DNA from: an uncultured Clostridia bacterium
GTDB lineage: Bacteria; Bacillota; Clostridia; TANB77; CAG-508
Assembly: GCA_947627595.1 (NCBI GenBank)
Contig: CANQWQ010000002.1
Span: 103,899-137,923 of the forward strand
DNA: 34,025 nucleotides
Direction of reading: 5' to 3'
Below are positions 25,641 through 34,025 of the stretch, one piece after another (the first letter of the stretch is position 1; every line of letters starts with the position of its first letter). The translations under genes were made by a program, and so were the position numbers. The notes under the pieces are model-generated. The model searched no databases, had not been told where the DNA came from, and was given only the letters and a program-made list of their open reading frames with translations.

Positions 25641-27714
25641 ATGAATCTTATTGGAAAAATGTTAGATAACAGATATGAAATACTTGAAAAAATAGGTAAT
25701 GGCCGGTATGGCTACAGTTTTCAAAGCAAAAGATAATGTTTTAAACAGATTTGTTGCAGTAAAAATTTTAAAAGATGAATTTACAACAGATAGTGATTTC
25801 ATTAAAAAATTTAATAGTGAAGCTCAATCTGCTGCTAGCCTTACACATCCAAATATAGTATCTATCTTTGATGTAGGAAATGAAGATAATCTATATTATA
25901 TTGTAATGGAGCTAATTCAAGGAAAAACTCTAAAAGAGATTATAAATGAGGACGGAAAACTTTCTTGGAAGTGGAGTGTAAATATTGCAATTCAAATTGC
26001 TTCAGCCCTAGAAACAGCTCATAAAAACAATATTATACATAGAGATATTAAACCACACAACATTATAATTACAGAAGAAGGTTTATCAAAAGTTACAGAT
26101 TTTGGAATTGCTAAAGCAGTTTCAAACTCTACAATAACAGCTTTTGGAACAACTATTGGATCTGTTCATTATTTTTCACCAGAACATGCAAGAGGTGAAT
26201 TTACAGATGCTAAATCAGACCTTTATTCTTTAGGTGTTGTTATGTATGAAATGCTTACAGGAAGAGTTCCATTTGATGCTGATACACCTGTATCTGTAGC
26301 CTTAAAACAAGTTCAAGAAGAACCTGTTGATCCAATTACTTATAACCCAAGTATTCCTGTTAGTGTAAATCGAATTATTTTAAAAGCTATGCAAAAAGAT
26401 CCAAATCTTAGATATCAAAATGCTACAGAGATGATAGCAGATTTGAAAATGGCTTTAAAAAGACCAAATGAAGATTTCGTTGTTTTAGCTTATAGAGATG
26501 ACGATTCTCCAACTCAAAAAGTTCCAACAATTTATGAAATTGAGATGGAAAAAAATAATGATAGAAATGCTCCAAAGCTTTCAGATAAAAAAGAAGAGCC
26601 TAAGAAAAAGAAGAAAGCTTCTAAATTTAGTGAATTTATGGCACATCATAAATTCTTGAAATTCTTATTTACTATATTCCTTTTAGGACTTTTATTTGTA
26701 ATAGTTTGCGTTTCAGTAATGTTTGGAATAAGAAGTGCTAGAGTTGAAGATGCTTATATTCCAGTAGTTGTCGGAGAAACAGAAGAAACAATGCTTACTG
26801 AAGAAGATGCAATTGCAAAATTAGTTAAAGCAGGATTTGATGAAAATAATATAAAGGTTGTTAGAGAATCACATGATACAGTTCCAGCTGGTTATGTTTT
26901 TGCTCAAGAACCAAATGATGGAATCCAACATAAAGTTACAGAAAAAATTACAATCAAAGTTAGTACAGGAAAGAAAATTGTTAAATTACCAGAAATTTTA
27001 GTTGGTAGACAAATTGATGAAGTAATGGTTGAATTTAAAAAATTAGGACTTCCTAACCCAGAAATAACAGAAGTTACTGATGAAGAAAAAGAAAAAGGAA
27101 TGATTTTAGCTGTTGAACCAGAAGGTTGTGAAGGCGAAGAAATCGAGCAAAATAGAGTTATTAAGTTTACAGTAAGTTCTGGAAGCCAATATCAAGATGT
27201 TGAAATGAAAAATGTCGTTGGAATGGGCGAGTCTGAAGCAATTAAACTATTAGAAGATGAATTAAAATTAGTCGTTGAAGTTAAATATGATGAAAATCTA
27301 TCAAAACCAGATGGAATAGTTCTTGCTCAAACAGTTGAAGAAGGAAAAATCATTAAAGAAAATACTAAAGTTACTTTAACAGTTAATAGATGGCCTGAAA
27401 GTCATTCAGCACATTTCACAATTAATGTTGCATCATTCTACCCAGAAGTAAGCGCACCAACTCTTGATTCTTCTAACTCAACTGGAAATACTACATCATC
27501 ACAAGCAAAAAATGAAAAAGTTGCAATCATAATTTATATAGATGATATCCCAGAACACACTAATTCTTCAGTTTCTAAGACTGAAACAAATTACACATAT
27601 ACATCTACAGAATATTCTGGATTGAAAAACGTTAAAGTTAATGTTGGTGGAAATACACGTTATAATGCAATGGTTGACTTTAGCCAAGAACAAAATATAA
27701 CAATATCACAATAA
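25641..27714 (+). CDS. prkC: PASTA-domain serine/threonine protein kinase PrkC, requires a +1 frameshift at codon 22
   Basis: A membrane kinase that senses peptidoglycan or lipid II fragments and regulates envelope growth, dormancy and spore germination in Bacillota. The shifted product has 690 residues. The kinase domain covers about 1-270: P-loop EKIGNGGMATVFKA, Lys41 in VAVKIL, HRDIKPHN with catalytic Asp135, and DFGIAKA. A membrane segment lies at about 338-362, followed by three PASTA repeats and a Ser/Thr/Asn-rich tail. CGG at 25704 falls within the P-loop: GGC-C-GGT-ATG gives NGGMATV. Frame 0 ends after 31 codons. An AAGGAG site precedes the ATG. In B. subtilis rsgA follows prkC; here rpe does. 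Confidence 0.94.
25704..25707 (+). other. +1 frameshift site 8 (prkC), CGGT
   Basis: GGC-C-GGT-ATG. Skipping one C restores GNGGMATVFKA, the glycine-rich ATP loop of PknB-type kinases. The frame-0 stop is TAA at 25734. Confidence 0.93.
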
Positions 27715-27720
27715 TAAATT

Positions 27721-27742
27721 CAAGGGATAGAAATATCCCTTG
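27721..27742 (+). other. Hairpin between prkC and rpe
   Basis: A perfect 9 bp stem CAAGGGATA (27721-27729) with TATCCCTTG (27734-27742) and loop GAAA. No T-run follows and the rpe ribosome binding site is 8 bases away, so it looks like a processing or stability element rather than a terminator. Confidence 0.6.
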
Positions 27743-27759
27743 ATTACTATGGAGGAATT

Positions 27760-28429
27760 ATGATAGAAGTTTCAACATCTGTTCTAGATTTGTCTGAAAA
27801 AGATTTTACTCATTCTGTTTATAATTTAGAAACTGCTAGAACAGACTATTTCCATATAGATGTTATGGATGGAAAATTTGTTGAAAATGATACATCTGCT
27901 AGAATGCTTGATTATGCTACAACAATTAGTCATATTTCACAGCTTGGAGTAGATGTTCATTTGATGGTAAATAATCCAGAAGAATTTATAGATGATTATA
28001 TTGCTTTAAAACCTAGAATATTAAGCTTTCAATTTGAGCCTGTGAAAAATGATAAAAATAGAATTTTAAATATGATTAATGATTTAAAAGAAAATGGAAT
28101 AAGAGCTCGGAATTGCTATAAACCCAGGAACTGAGATTGATGAGATAAAAGAATACTTGCCATATATTCATATGGTTCTTGTTATGACAGTTTGGGCAGG
28201 TCTTGGTGGACAAGCTTTAATACCTGAAACACTTGAAAAAGTTAAAAAGTTAAAGCAATATCTAGACGAGAATGATTTAGATTTAGATATAGAAGTTGAT
28301 GGAGGAATAAACGAAGAAACTGCTAAAAAGGCGGTTTCTGCTGGAGCTAATATTTTAGTTTCAGGAAGCTATGTTCTAAATTCAGAAGATCCAAAAATTG
28401 CTATAAATAGATTAAAAGATTGTCTTTAA
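27760..28429 (+). CDS. rpe: Ribulose-phosphate 3-epimerase, requires a +1 frameshift
   Basis: Interconverts ribulose-5-phosphate and xylulose-5-phosphate in the pentose phosphate pathway. The shifted product has 222 residues, the usual size. The TIM barrel shows FHIDVMDGKFVEN, DVHLMVNNPEEFI and EVDGGINEETAKKAVSAGANILVSGSYV, which carry the metal ligands and catalytic Asp residues. The usual MTVxPGFGGQ loop reads MTVWAGLGGQ. Codon 117 is CGG (28108): GCT-C-GGA-ATT gives RAGIAINPGTEID, matching the family's AGxALNPxT. A GGAGG site precedes the ATG. Position between prkC and spoVM matches B. subtilis, except that rsgA and thiN are missing. Confidence 0.92.
28108..28111 (+). other. +1 frameshift site 9 (rpe), CGGA
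   Basis: GCT-C-GGA-ATT. Skipping C restores AGIAINPGT. The frame-0 stop is TGA at 28132. Confidence 0.92.
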
Positions 28430-28477
28430 GCTTTAAAATAGCTTTATATAAAATAATTTTTAGGGGAGGAATTCAAA

Positions 28478-30097
28478 ATGAAATTAAAAAAATGGATTGT
28501 TGCTTTATTAGTTTCAATTATGATTTTAACATTTTCAACAAATGTTTTAGCAGTTAAAGCAAAAGAAGATGATGAAAGCAATGTTTCAAATTCTACTGAA
28601 AATGTAGTAGAAAATAAAGTTGAAAACAAGACTGAAAATAAAGTAGAGAACAAAACAGAAAACAAAACTAAAAATGAAGTTAAAAACGAGACAACTGTAA
28701 AAGATACAGAAAAGAAAGATACTGACAAAACTTCAGGAAAAACTTCTGATAAAAAAGCAGAAACAACTGCAAAGAAAAAATTAATTAATAAAGATATTGC
28801 AAGTGCTAAGTCAGAAGATATTGAATATAAAAATGTTCTAGTTAAAGGAAATATGTTTTTAGCTGGCGGAGAAAAAGTTAAACTTAATAATATAGAAGTT
28901 GATGGAGATGTATTCGTTTTTGCTACAGACGTAGTAGTTACAGGTTGCGAAATTCAAGGAAACTTATTTGTAGCTAGTGATAATATTAAAATTACAGATT
29001 CAGAAATTATGACTTCTTATTTAGCTGGCGAAAATATTGAAGTTGGAAAAGATGCAAAAATTTTTAGAGAATTAAGAGCTGTTGGAACAACTGTTACTTT
29101 AAATGGCGAAGTTGGAAGAGATTTTGATACATTTTGTGATGAAATAGTAATTAAAGATAATGCTAAAGTTTCTGGAACAGCAAATGTTAACTCTAGTTCA
29201 AAAGATATATCTAAAAAAGCAGATATTGATAAATTAAATTACGAAAAAGTAGAATATAACACACCAGTTGCTTCTACAAGTGAAGTAGTTACAGAATTCT
29301 TTATATCAAAAGGAACAACAATAGGAGTATTATTGTTATTAACAATATTTATTCTTGGTGGATTCCCTAAATTTACTGAAGTTAACAGTAGCCTAAGATT
29401 AAGAGATTTTGTTAGATCATTCTTTACAGGATTATTAGAATTTGTTGTTATGATTGCAATTGCAGTTGGATTATTTATTACAGGTTATGGAGCTGGATAT
29501 GGTTTATTATTGTTAAATATTTTATTTATTCTTCTAATATTAGGAAAGATGATGTTTGTTATAAGCTTTGCAATTAGAATGAGCTGTAACCCTGAAAGCA
29601 AATCTAGAGTTAAAGCATTCTTTGCTACAGTTTTAGTTGGAATTGTTTTAGCATTAATTGAAATGCTTTCACTAGCAGGAGAAGTTGGAGCAGTTATTGT
29701 ATTAGCTCTTGATAGTATTTTAGCTATGTCAGGATTTGGAGCAATGTTTAGAGTAATATTTACATCTAAAAAGAGATTAGCAAAACTTTCTGAAGTTAAA
29801 TTAGGTGAGAAAAGCGTTAAAATAGAGGAAGTTAAAGAAACACCAGCACCAGAAAAAGAAGTTAAAGAAGATGTAAAAGAAGAAGTAGAGGAAAAGGTAG
29901 AAGAGTCTGAAAAGGAAGAACCTAAAGAAGAAAAAATTGAAGAAGAAAAGACTGTAGTAGTTCCTGAAGGAACAGTTACAGAGGAACTTACAGAAGAAAT
30001 CAAAAACGAAGTTAAAGAAGAAGTTAAAGAATTAAAAGAAGAACGTAAAGAAGAAAAAAACGACAAAAAAGACGAAGATAAAAAAGAAGATAAATAA
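28478..30097 (+). CDS. Exported bactofilin-like membrane protein with charged low-complexity ends
   Basis: A 539-residue protein with a mosaic layout. A signal peptide (1-25, ending NVLA) is followed by an imperfect repeat of VENKTENK-type units (about 37-75) and a Lys/Thr-rich linker. Residues about 107-240 are a right-handed beta-helix-like domain resembling bactofilins (NVLVKGNMFLAGGEKVKL, GDVFVFATDVVVTGCEI, GNLFVASDNIKITDSEI). About four hydrophobic segments follow (about 280-430). The C-terminal hundred residues are almost only Glu, Lys and Val. The bactofilin-like part would lie outside the membrane or in its lumen. A terminator follows. No specific function is known to me. Confidence 0.75.
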   Translation: MKLKKWIVALLVSIMILTFSTNVLAVKAKEDDESNVSNSTENVVENKVENKTENKVENKTENKTKNEVKNETTVKDTEKKDTDKTSGKTSDKKAETTAKKKLINKDIASAKSEDIEYKNVLVKGNMFLAGGEKVKLNNIEVDGDVFVFATDVVVTGCEIQGNLFVASDNIKITDSEIMTSYLAGENIEVGKDAKIFRELRAVGTTVTLNGEVGRDFDTFCDEIVIKDNAKVSGTANVNSSSKDISKKADIDKLNYEKVEYNTPVASTSEVVTEFFISKGTTIGVLLLLTIFILGGFPKFTEVNSSLRLRDFVRSFFTGLLEFVVMIAIAVGLFITGYGAGYGLLLLNILFILLILGKMMFVISFAIRMSCNPESKSRVKAFFATVLVGIVLALIEMLSLAGEVGAVIVLALDSILAMSGFGAMFRVIFTSKKRLAKLSEVKLGEKSVKIEEVKETPAPEKEVKEDVKEEVEEKVEESEKEEPKEEKIEEEKTVVVPEGTVTEELTEEIKNEVKEEVKELKEERKEEKNDKKDEDKKEDK

Positions 30098-30104
30098 TAT
30101 GTTT

Positions 30105-30136
30105 GAGAGCTAAATTAAAATTTAGCTCTCTTTTTT
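30105..30136 (+). terminator. Intrinsic terminator after the bactofilin-like gene
   Basis: A 10 bp perfect stem GAGAGCTAAA (30105-30114) with TTTAGCTCTC (30121-30130), then six T. Its right arm and T-run overlap the last codons of the spoVM-like gene on the other strand. Confidence 0.88.
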
Positions 30137-30202
30137 GATTCCAAAAAGGAATCTTAAGATGCCCTTAAAACATTTTGGGGCTTTACGTACAACGATTGTC
30201 AT
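30122..30202 (-). CDS. spoVM: Stage V sporulation protein M-like small protein
   Basis: A 26-codon gene on the minus strand, the same length as B. subtilis SpoVM, a small amphipathic helix that recognises the convex forespore membrane and anchors the SpoIVA coat base. It reads MTIVVRKAPKCFKG then ILRFLFGIKKES. The pattern of a short beta-like start, K-x-P-K, G-I-hydrophobic-R and a basic end matches SpoVM. A strong AAAGGAGG lies 5 bases before the ATG. In B. subtilis spoVM lies just beyond prkC-rpe, the same neighbourhood. Its end is embedded in the terminator of the convergent gene. It is too short for ordinary gene callers. It points to a spore-forming organism. Confidence 0.85.
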   Translation of the reverse strand: MTIVVRKAPKCFKGILRFLFGIKKES

Positions 30203-30220
30203 AATTTCCTCCTTTTGTAT

Positions 30221-30249
30221 ATAATATTATGTTTTCCAAAAAATGTGAA
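30221..30249 (-). promoter_or_regulatory. Candidate promoter for spoVM
   Basis: On the minus strand TTCACA (30249-30244), a 17-base spacer, TATTAT (30226-30221), close to sigma-A consensus. spoVM is sigma-E-controlled in Bacillus; I could not align a convincing sigma-E promoter here. Confidence 0.4.
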
Positions 30250-30280
30250 AATGGGAAAAGGAGTCCCCTTTTCCCATTTT
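30248..30280. repeat. REP-like palindrome, copy 3 (shortened centre)
   Basis: AAAATGGGAAAAGG and CCCCTTTTCCCATTTT flank a contracted centre (AGT) compared with GGGGACAGTCCCC in the other copies. It lies upstream of both spoVM and nth. Confidence 0.7.
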
Positions 30281-30341
30281 GACTTTTTTATAAATAAATA
30301 ATATAATGGTCGAGATAAAAAGAAAGGATGATAAATTAATA

Positions 30342-30978
30342 ATGAAAACTAAAAAAGAAGCAGTTGAAATACTTGAAATTTTAAAGAAAACATATCCTGA
30401 AGCTACATGTAGTTTAGATTTTGAAACTCCTTTTCAAATGATGATTGCTGTAATGCTATCTGCTCAATGCACAGATGAAAGAGTTAATAAAACAACTCCT
30501 GAATTATTTTCGAAATATGGAACAGCTAGAGAAATGGCAAAAGCAGATCTTGCAGATGTTGAAAAAATTATTCATCCATGTGGTTTTTATAAGAATAAAG
30601 CCAAAAATGCAATTGAAGCATCTAAGACAATTTTAGAAAAATATAATGGAGAAGTTCCAGATAATATAGATGAGCTTGTTACAATTCCACGGAGTTGGTA
30701 GAAAAAGCGCTAATGTAATAATGTTAGAAGCTTTTAATAAACCAGTTGGAATTGCTGTTGATACACATGCAAAAAGAATTTCAAATAAAATGGGATTTTC
30801 AAGCGAGTCTGAACCAAGTAAAATTGAGCAAGATTTAATAAAAACATTTCCAAAAGAATGTTTTTATGATGTTAATCATTTATTCGTTTTTCATGGTAGA
30901 AATTATTGTGATAGTCGCAAGCCAAAATGCTCTGAATGCCCAGTAAATAGGTATTGTGATTTTTATAAAAAATTATAA
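30342..30978 (+). CDS. nth: Endonuclease III, requires a +1 frameshift
   Basis: A DNA glycosylase/AP lyase that removes oxidised pyrimidines. The shifted product has 211 residues from the ATG at 30342, chosen because MKTKKEAVEILEIL aligns with the family start; an in-frame ATG at 30306 has no ribosome binding site. The helix-hairpin-helix reads TIPGVGRKSANVIMLEAF with the catalytic Lys, followed by AVDTHAKRISNKMGF with the catalytic Asp. The [4Fe-4S] cysteines are in KCSECPVNRYC and just before it. Codon 117 is CGG (30690): CCA-C-GGA-GTT gives PGVGRK. Frame 0 stops at 30699. nth next to a class A PBP gene is also seen in Bacillus. Confidence 0.93.
30690..30693 (+). other. +1 frameshift site 10 (nth), CGGA
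   Basis: CCA-C-GGA-GTT. Skipping C restores the helix-hairpin-helix motif PGVGRKSAN, where the first Gly is nearly invariant. The frame-0 stop is TAG at 30699. Confidence 0.94.
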
Positions 30979-30985
30979 AAAAAGC

Positions 30986-31014
30986 TTTATATTTATTAAA
31001 TATAATGATATAAT
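30986..31014 (+). promoter_or_regulatory. Candidate sigma-A promoter for the PBP1A gene
   Basis: TTTATA (30986-30991), a 17-base spacer, TATAAT (31009-31014) preceded by TGA (extended -10). Confidence 0.6.
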
Positions 31015-31049
31015 ACAGTAGTATTTTATTTTGATTATGAGGTAAAATT

Positions 31050-33563
31050 ATGAGAGAAAGAAAAGAAAAAGCCAAGAGAGCTACTGAAAAAGGAGCTACT
31101 ACTAGACTAAGTTCTGATGAAGTTAATAGAAGAGCTAGAAATAAAAGAAGTGACGATATGTCTAAAACTCAAGTAGTTGGAAAAGTTAACGTTAGCTCTA
31201 CTACTAAAAAAAGTAAAAAAGAAGGAAAGAAGAAAAAATTAAAATTTAGAGATAAACATCCTAGAATATCTACAATTATTAGAATATTCTTGCTTTTAAT
31301 TGTATTATTTATAATTATTTGTGCTGGAATTTTCTTTGGCGCATTATGGGGTGGATTTAACTTCTTTGATTTATTAAGTGATGATTTCAAAATTGACTTA
31401 AAATCATTAGTTGTAAGTTCAGAAAACTCTGTAATTTACGACTCTGAAGGAAATGAATTAGGTTCACTTAGTGGTGATCAAAAAAGAGTTAGTTTAAAAC
31501 TAGAAGATATGGGAAAATATCTTCCAAAAGCTTATATTGCTATAGAAGACGAAAGATTTGAAAGTCATAGTGGAATCGACTTTAAGAGAACTGCTGCTGC
31601 TACTGTAAATTACCTTAGCCATAAACTTATGCATAAAGAAGAAGGTGCTGCTAGTTTCGGTGGAAGTTCTATTACGCAACAGGTTGTTAAAAATATAACC
31701 CAAGACAAAGAAGATACAGCTATGAGAAAAGTTAAAGAGATGATAAAAGCTTTACAAGTTGAACATTATCTTTCAAAAGACCAAATTTTAGAGTTATATC
31801 TAAACTTAATATTTGTTGGTGGAAAAGATGTTAATGGTGTTGGTTTAGGAGCTGTTTATTATTTCAATAAAGATGTTAAAGATTTAACATTAGCTGAATG
31901 TGCTTATATGGCTGCAATAAACAATTCGCCAAATGCATATGATCCATTTACAGAAGATGAAGGAAAACAAGAAAGAATTGAAAAAGGCCAAAAGAGAGCA
32001 AAAACTGTTTTAGGAAAAATGAAAGAATTAGGCTATATCAAAGATGATGAATATAAAGCAGCTATTGCTGAAATAGATGCAGGACTACCATTTTCAAATG
32101 GTAATACAAGTATAACAACTAAAGTTTCATATCAAGTTGATGCTGCAATAAATGAAATCGTAGAACAATATGCTGCTGAAAATAATTTATCTAAAGAAAT
32201 GGCTAAAGTTAAGATATATGGTGGTGGATACAAGATTTATGTATCACAAAGAACTTCAGTTCAAAATGAAGTTGAAGCAGAAATGAATAAATATGATTAT
32301 TATCATAGAGTTTCAGATGCTGCAGATGGCGGAAAGCCTGGTCAAAACTCAATGGCTGCTATTGCAATAGTAGATCCACAAACTGGTGAAGTTGTTGCTT
32401 GTGGAACTGGTTTTGGAGAAGAAATGTCTAAAACATATTTAGGATATTATAATTATCCTACAACTATGTTAAAACAAACTGGTTCATCAATTAAACCATT
32501 AGCTGTTTTAGCAACAGGTTTAAATAACAAGAGATTAACAGCTGCTACAGCTTTTATGGATGGTGAAACATATTTCCCAGGTAGAGCAAAACCATATAAA
32601 AATGAAGGAGCTTATACTAACCATTTAATGACGTTAAGAGATGCAATAGCACTTTCACAAAATATACCAAATATTAAAGGAATTTCAACAGCTGGTGTTG
32701 AAGATGCTGCTAAATTCTGCCAAAGTGTTGGAATAACTGATGCTACAGCAGATGCCGGTGTAGGTTTAGCATTAGGTGCTTTAAATAATGGTGCATCAGT
32801 AGTTCAAATGGCTGCAGCTTATGGAGCAATTTCAAATGGCGGAACATATATAGTTCCAACATTTTATCAAAAAGTTACTGATAAACAAGGAAATATTGTA
32901 ATGCAACCAAAATCAGTTGAAGAACGTTCAACTAGAGTTTTAAGTGAGCAAAATGCATATATAGTTAAAAATGTAATGCAAGGAGTAGTTCAACCTGGTG
33001 GTACAGCAGCTGCTTATGGAAAGATTCCAAATCAAGATACAGCTTCAAAAACAGGTACAACAGATGATAATGTTGATAGATGGTATATTACTTTTACAAA
33101 TTATTATGCATCTGCTACATGGTATGGATATGAATATAGAGCTGATGTTCATTGGTCTGGAAATAACCCAGCAGGTCAAATTGGTTCAAATATAATGAAG
33201 AGAGTTCATGAAAGCCTACCAGCTAGTAGTTTTACAAGACCTGATGGTCTAGTAAATAGAAGTGTTTGCAAATATTCTGGAATGTTAGCAGGTCCAGGAT
33301 GTTCAGCAACTTTCTCTGAGATATTTACACCTGATAATTTACCACCAGTTTGCAATACACATGGTGGAGCGGTTAAGATTTGTAATGAAACAGGACTTTT
33401 AGCTAGTGAATATTGTACTAATTATACAGTTACAAGTAAAGCTAGTTTACCACCAAATGAAGTAAATGGAATTTGGACAACACATTATTCAAATGCAACA
33501 TTTGGTAATATTCCGACAGAAGTCTGTCCACATAAAGCTCAAGATACAGAATATGAAGATTAA
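31050..33563 (+). CDS. Class A penicillin-binding protein (PBP1A family)
   Basis: A bifunctional cell-wall synthase of 837 residues that polymerises lipid II and cross-links peptidoglycan outside the membrane. A long, very basic cytoplasmic tail (1-70) precedes one membrane segment (about 72-95). The GT51 domain has IAIEDERFESHSGIDF with catalytic Glu166, then SSITQQVVKN and LELYLNLIFVGG. The transpeptidase domain has Ser479-x-x-Lys482 (GSSIKPL), SQN at 536 and KTGTTDD from Lys667. A Cys-rich C-terminal module follows (KYSGMLAGPGCSATFSEIF). It has its own promoter and a terminator after it. PBPs are frequent functional partners of PrkC signalling. Confidence 0.95.
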   Translation: MRERKEKAKRATEKGATTRLSSDEVNRRARNKRSDDMSKTQVVGKVNVSSTTKKSKKEGKKKKLKFRDKHPRISTIIRIFLLLIVLFIIICAGIFFGALWGGFNFFDLLSDDFKIDLKSLVVSSENSVIYDSEGNELGSLSGDQKRVSLKLEDMGKYLPKAYIAIEDERFESHSGIDFKRTAAATVNYLSHKLMHKEEGAASFGGSSITQQVVKNITQDKEDTAMRKVKEMIKALQVEHYLSKDQILELYLNLIFVGGKDVNGVGLGAVYYFNKDVKDLTLAECAYMAAINNSPNAYDPFTEDEGKQERIEKGQKRAKTVLGKMKELGYIKDDEYKAAIAEIDAGLPFSNGNTSITTKVSYQVDAAINEIVEQYAAENNLSKEMAKVKIYGGGYKIYVSQRTSVQNEVEAEMNKYDYYHRVSDAADGGKPGQNSMAAIAIVDPQTGEVVACGTGFGEEMSKTYLGYYNYPTTMLKQTGSSIKPLAVLATGLNNKRLTAATAFMDGETYFPGRAKPYKNEGAYTNHLMTLRDAIALSQNIPNIKGISTAGVEDAAKFCQSVGITDATADAGVGLALGALNNGASVVQMAAAYGAISNGGTYIVPTFYQKVTDKQGNIVMQPKSVEERSTRVLSEQNAYIVKNVMQGVVQPGGTAAAYGKIPNQDTASKTGTTDDNVDRWYITFTNYYASATWYGYEYRADVHWSGNNPAGQIGSNIMKRVHESLPASSFTRPDGLVNRSVCKYSGMLAGPGCSATFSEIFTPDNLPPVCNTHGGAVKICNETGLLASEYCTNYTVTSKASLPPNEVNGIWTTHYSNATFGNIPTEVCPHKAQDTEYED

Positions 33564-33574
33564 AAATTAAATAG

Positions 33575-33615
33575 AGTTTGGGAGTAATTAATTTTCTACT
33601 CCCAAACTTTGTGTT
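33575..33615 (+). terminator. Intrinsic terminator after the PBP1A gene
   Basis: A perfect 12 bp stem AGTTTGGGAGTA (33575-33586) with TACTCCCAAACT (33597-33608) and a 10-base loop, then TTGTGTT. The T-tract is weak. Confidence 0.7.
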
Positions 33616-33636
33616 ATTTATAAAGGGGAGAATATT

Positions 33637-34025
33637 ATGAAGATATATAATACTTTGACAAGAGATAAAGAAGAATTTACACCGATTGACAAAAATGAAG
33701 TTAGAATGTATTCTTGTGGACCTACTGTCTATAATTATGCTCATATTGGAAATTTGCGTGCATATCTTTTCATGGATTCTCTAAGAAGAGTTTTAAAATA
33801 CAATGGTTATAAATTAAAACATGTTATGAATATAACTGATGTTGGACACATGACATCAGATGCAGATGAAGGCGAAGATAAAATGATGAAAGCTGCTCGT
33901 AGGGAAAACAAAAGTCCTTATGAGATTGCTGATTTTTATATGAAAGCCTTTTTAGAAGATATTGATAAATTAAATATTGATAGACCTGAAATCATTGCTA
34001 GAGCTACAGAACACATTGATGTTAT
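33637..34025 (+). CDS. cysS: Cysteine--tRNA ligase, N-terminal part, runs off the window
   Basis: The first 129 codons of a class I aminoacyl-tRNA synthetase that charges tRNA-Cys. The start [14 protein letters not shown] is followed by [20 protein letters not shown], in which Cys is a zinc ligand and HIGN is the ATP-binding HIGH motif. The next stretch [26 protein letters not shown] is also typical of CysRS. AAGGGGAG lies 9 bases before the ATG. The KMSKS region and C-terminus are outside the window. No in-frame CGG occurs in the part shown. Confidence 0.95.
   Translation, partial: MKIYNTLTRDKEEFTPIDKNEVRMYSCGPTVYNYAHIGNLRAYLFMDSLRRVLKYNGYKLKHVMNITDVGHMTSDADEGEDKMMKAARRENKSPYEIADFYMKAFLEDIDKLNIDRPEIIARATEHIDV

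Noticed and set aside
28444-28728. Antisense frame rich in Ser, Phe, Val opposite the bactofilin-like gene (and a similar one at 29485-30066)
   Set aside because: These are complements of Lys/Glu/Thr-rich repeats on the + strand, without ribosome binding sites or family motifs.

Overview
The window is very AT-rich, densely packed DNA with almost every gene on the + strand, strong AGGAGG-type ribosome binding sites, TTGACA/TATAAT-type promoters and many 4 to 20 bp gene overlaps. The gene set (secG-rnr, ECF folate transporter, rlmN-prpC-prkC-rpe with spoVM, nth-PBP1A) matches Bacillota, most likely an endospore-forming clostridial lineage. The species cannot be named from the sequence. Arginine is written mostly as AGA.

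The outstanding feature is a recurrent +1 frameshift. Eight well-conserved genes (rnr, rlmD, trpS, mtaB, rlmN, prkC, rpe, nth) are each split by one or two single-base frame changes, ten sites in all, and every site has the same form: an in-frame CGG whose C is surplus, followed by GGN, which restores the family's glycine (NNN-C-GGN-NNN). Scanning by eye I found no in-frame CGG read as a normal sense codon anywhere else in the window, although CGG is common out of frame and CGT, CGC and CGA are used as arginine. The simplest reading is that CGG is a vacant or reassigned codon at which ribosomes shift +1, or that CGGN is read as a four-base glycine codon. These genes would then be functional, not pseudogenes.

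Layout. 1-1487: end of an OmpR-type response regulator and its histidine kinase. 1574-3783: secG, then folT-ecfA-ecfT. 3851-8488: rnr, a membrane glycosyltransferase and rlmD, overlapping in one operon. 8501-10278: promoter, leader peptide, switching hairpins and an ABC-F ATPase, organised like an antibiotic-inducible attenuator. 10412-12597: sugar-phosphate isomerase-like protein, Ham1-like NTPase, CYTH protein. 12615-12870: a short transcription unit with a consensus promoter, an 18-residue peptide containing HHHRR, alternative hairpins and a terminator. 12935-18459: GNAT, M20 deacylase, Ppx/GppA-like protein, MFS transporter, RdgB, HD hydrolase. 18463-23245: trpS, an unknown protein, obgE, mtaB. 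23304-23647: a small protein with FLFQEI repeats. 23774-30097: rlmN, prpC, prkC, rpe and an exported bactofilin-like membrane protein. 30122-30202 (minus strand): a 26-codon spoVM-like gene. 30342-34025: nth, PBP1A and the start of cysS. Three copies of a GGGGACAGTCCCC-type palindrome lie between genes.

Much of the window serves translation and its quality control (trpS, cysS, rlmD, rlmN, mtaB, rnr, obgE, ABC-F) and cell envelope signalling (prkC/prpC, PBP1A, glycosyltransferase). Five of the eight frameshifted genes act on RNA or translation, and two of them (rlmN, mtaB) modify tRNA position 37, which influences frame maintenance.
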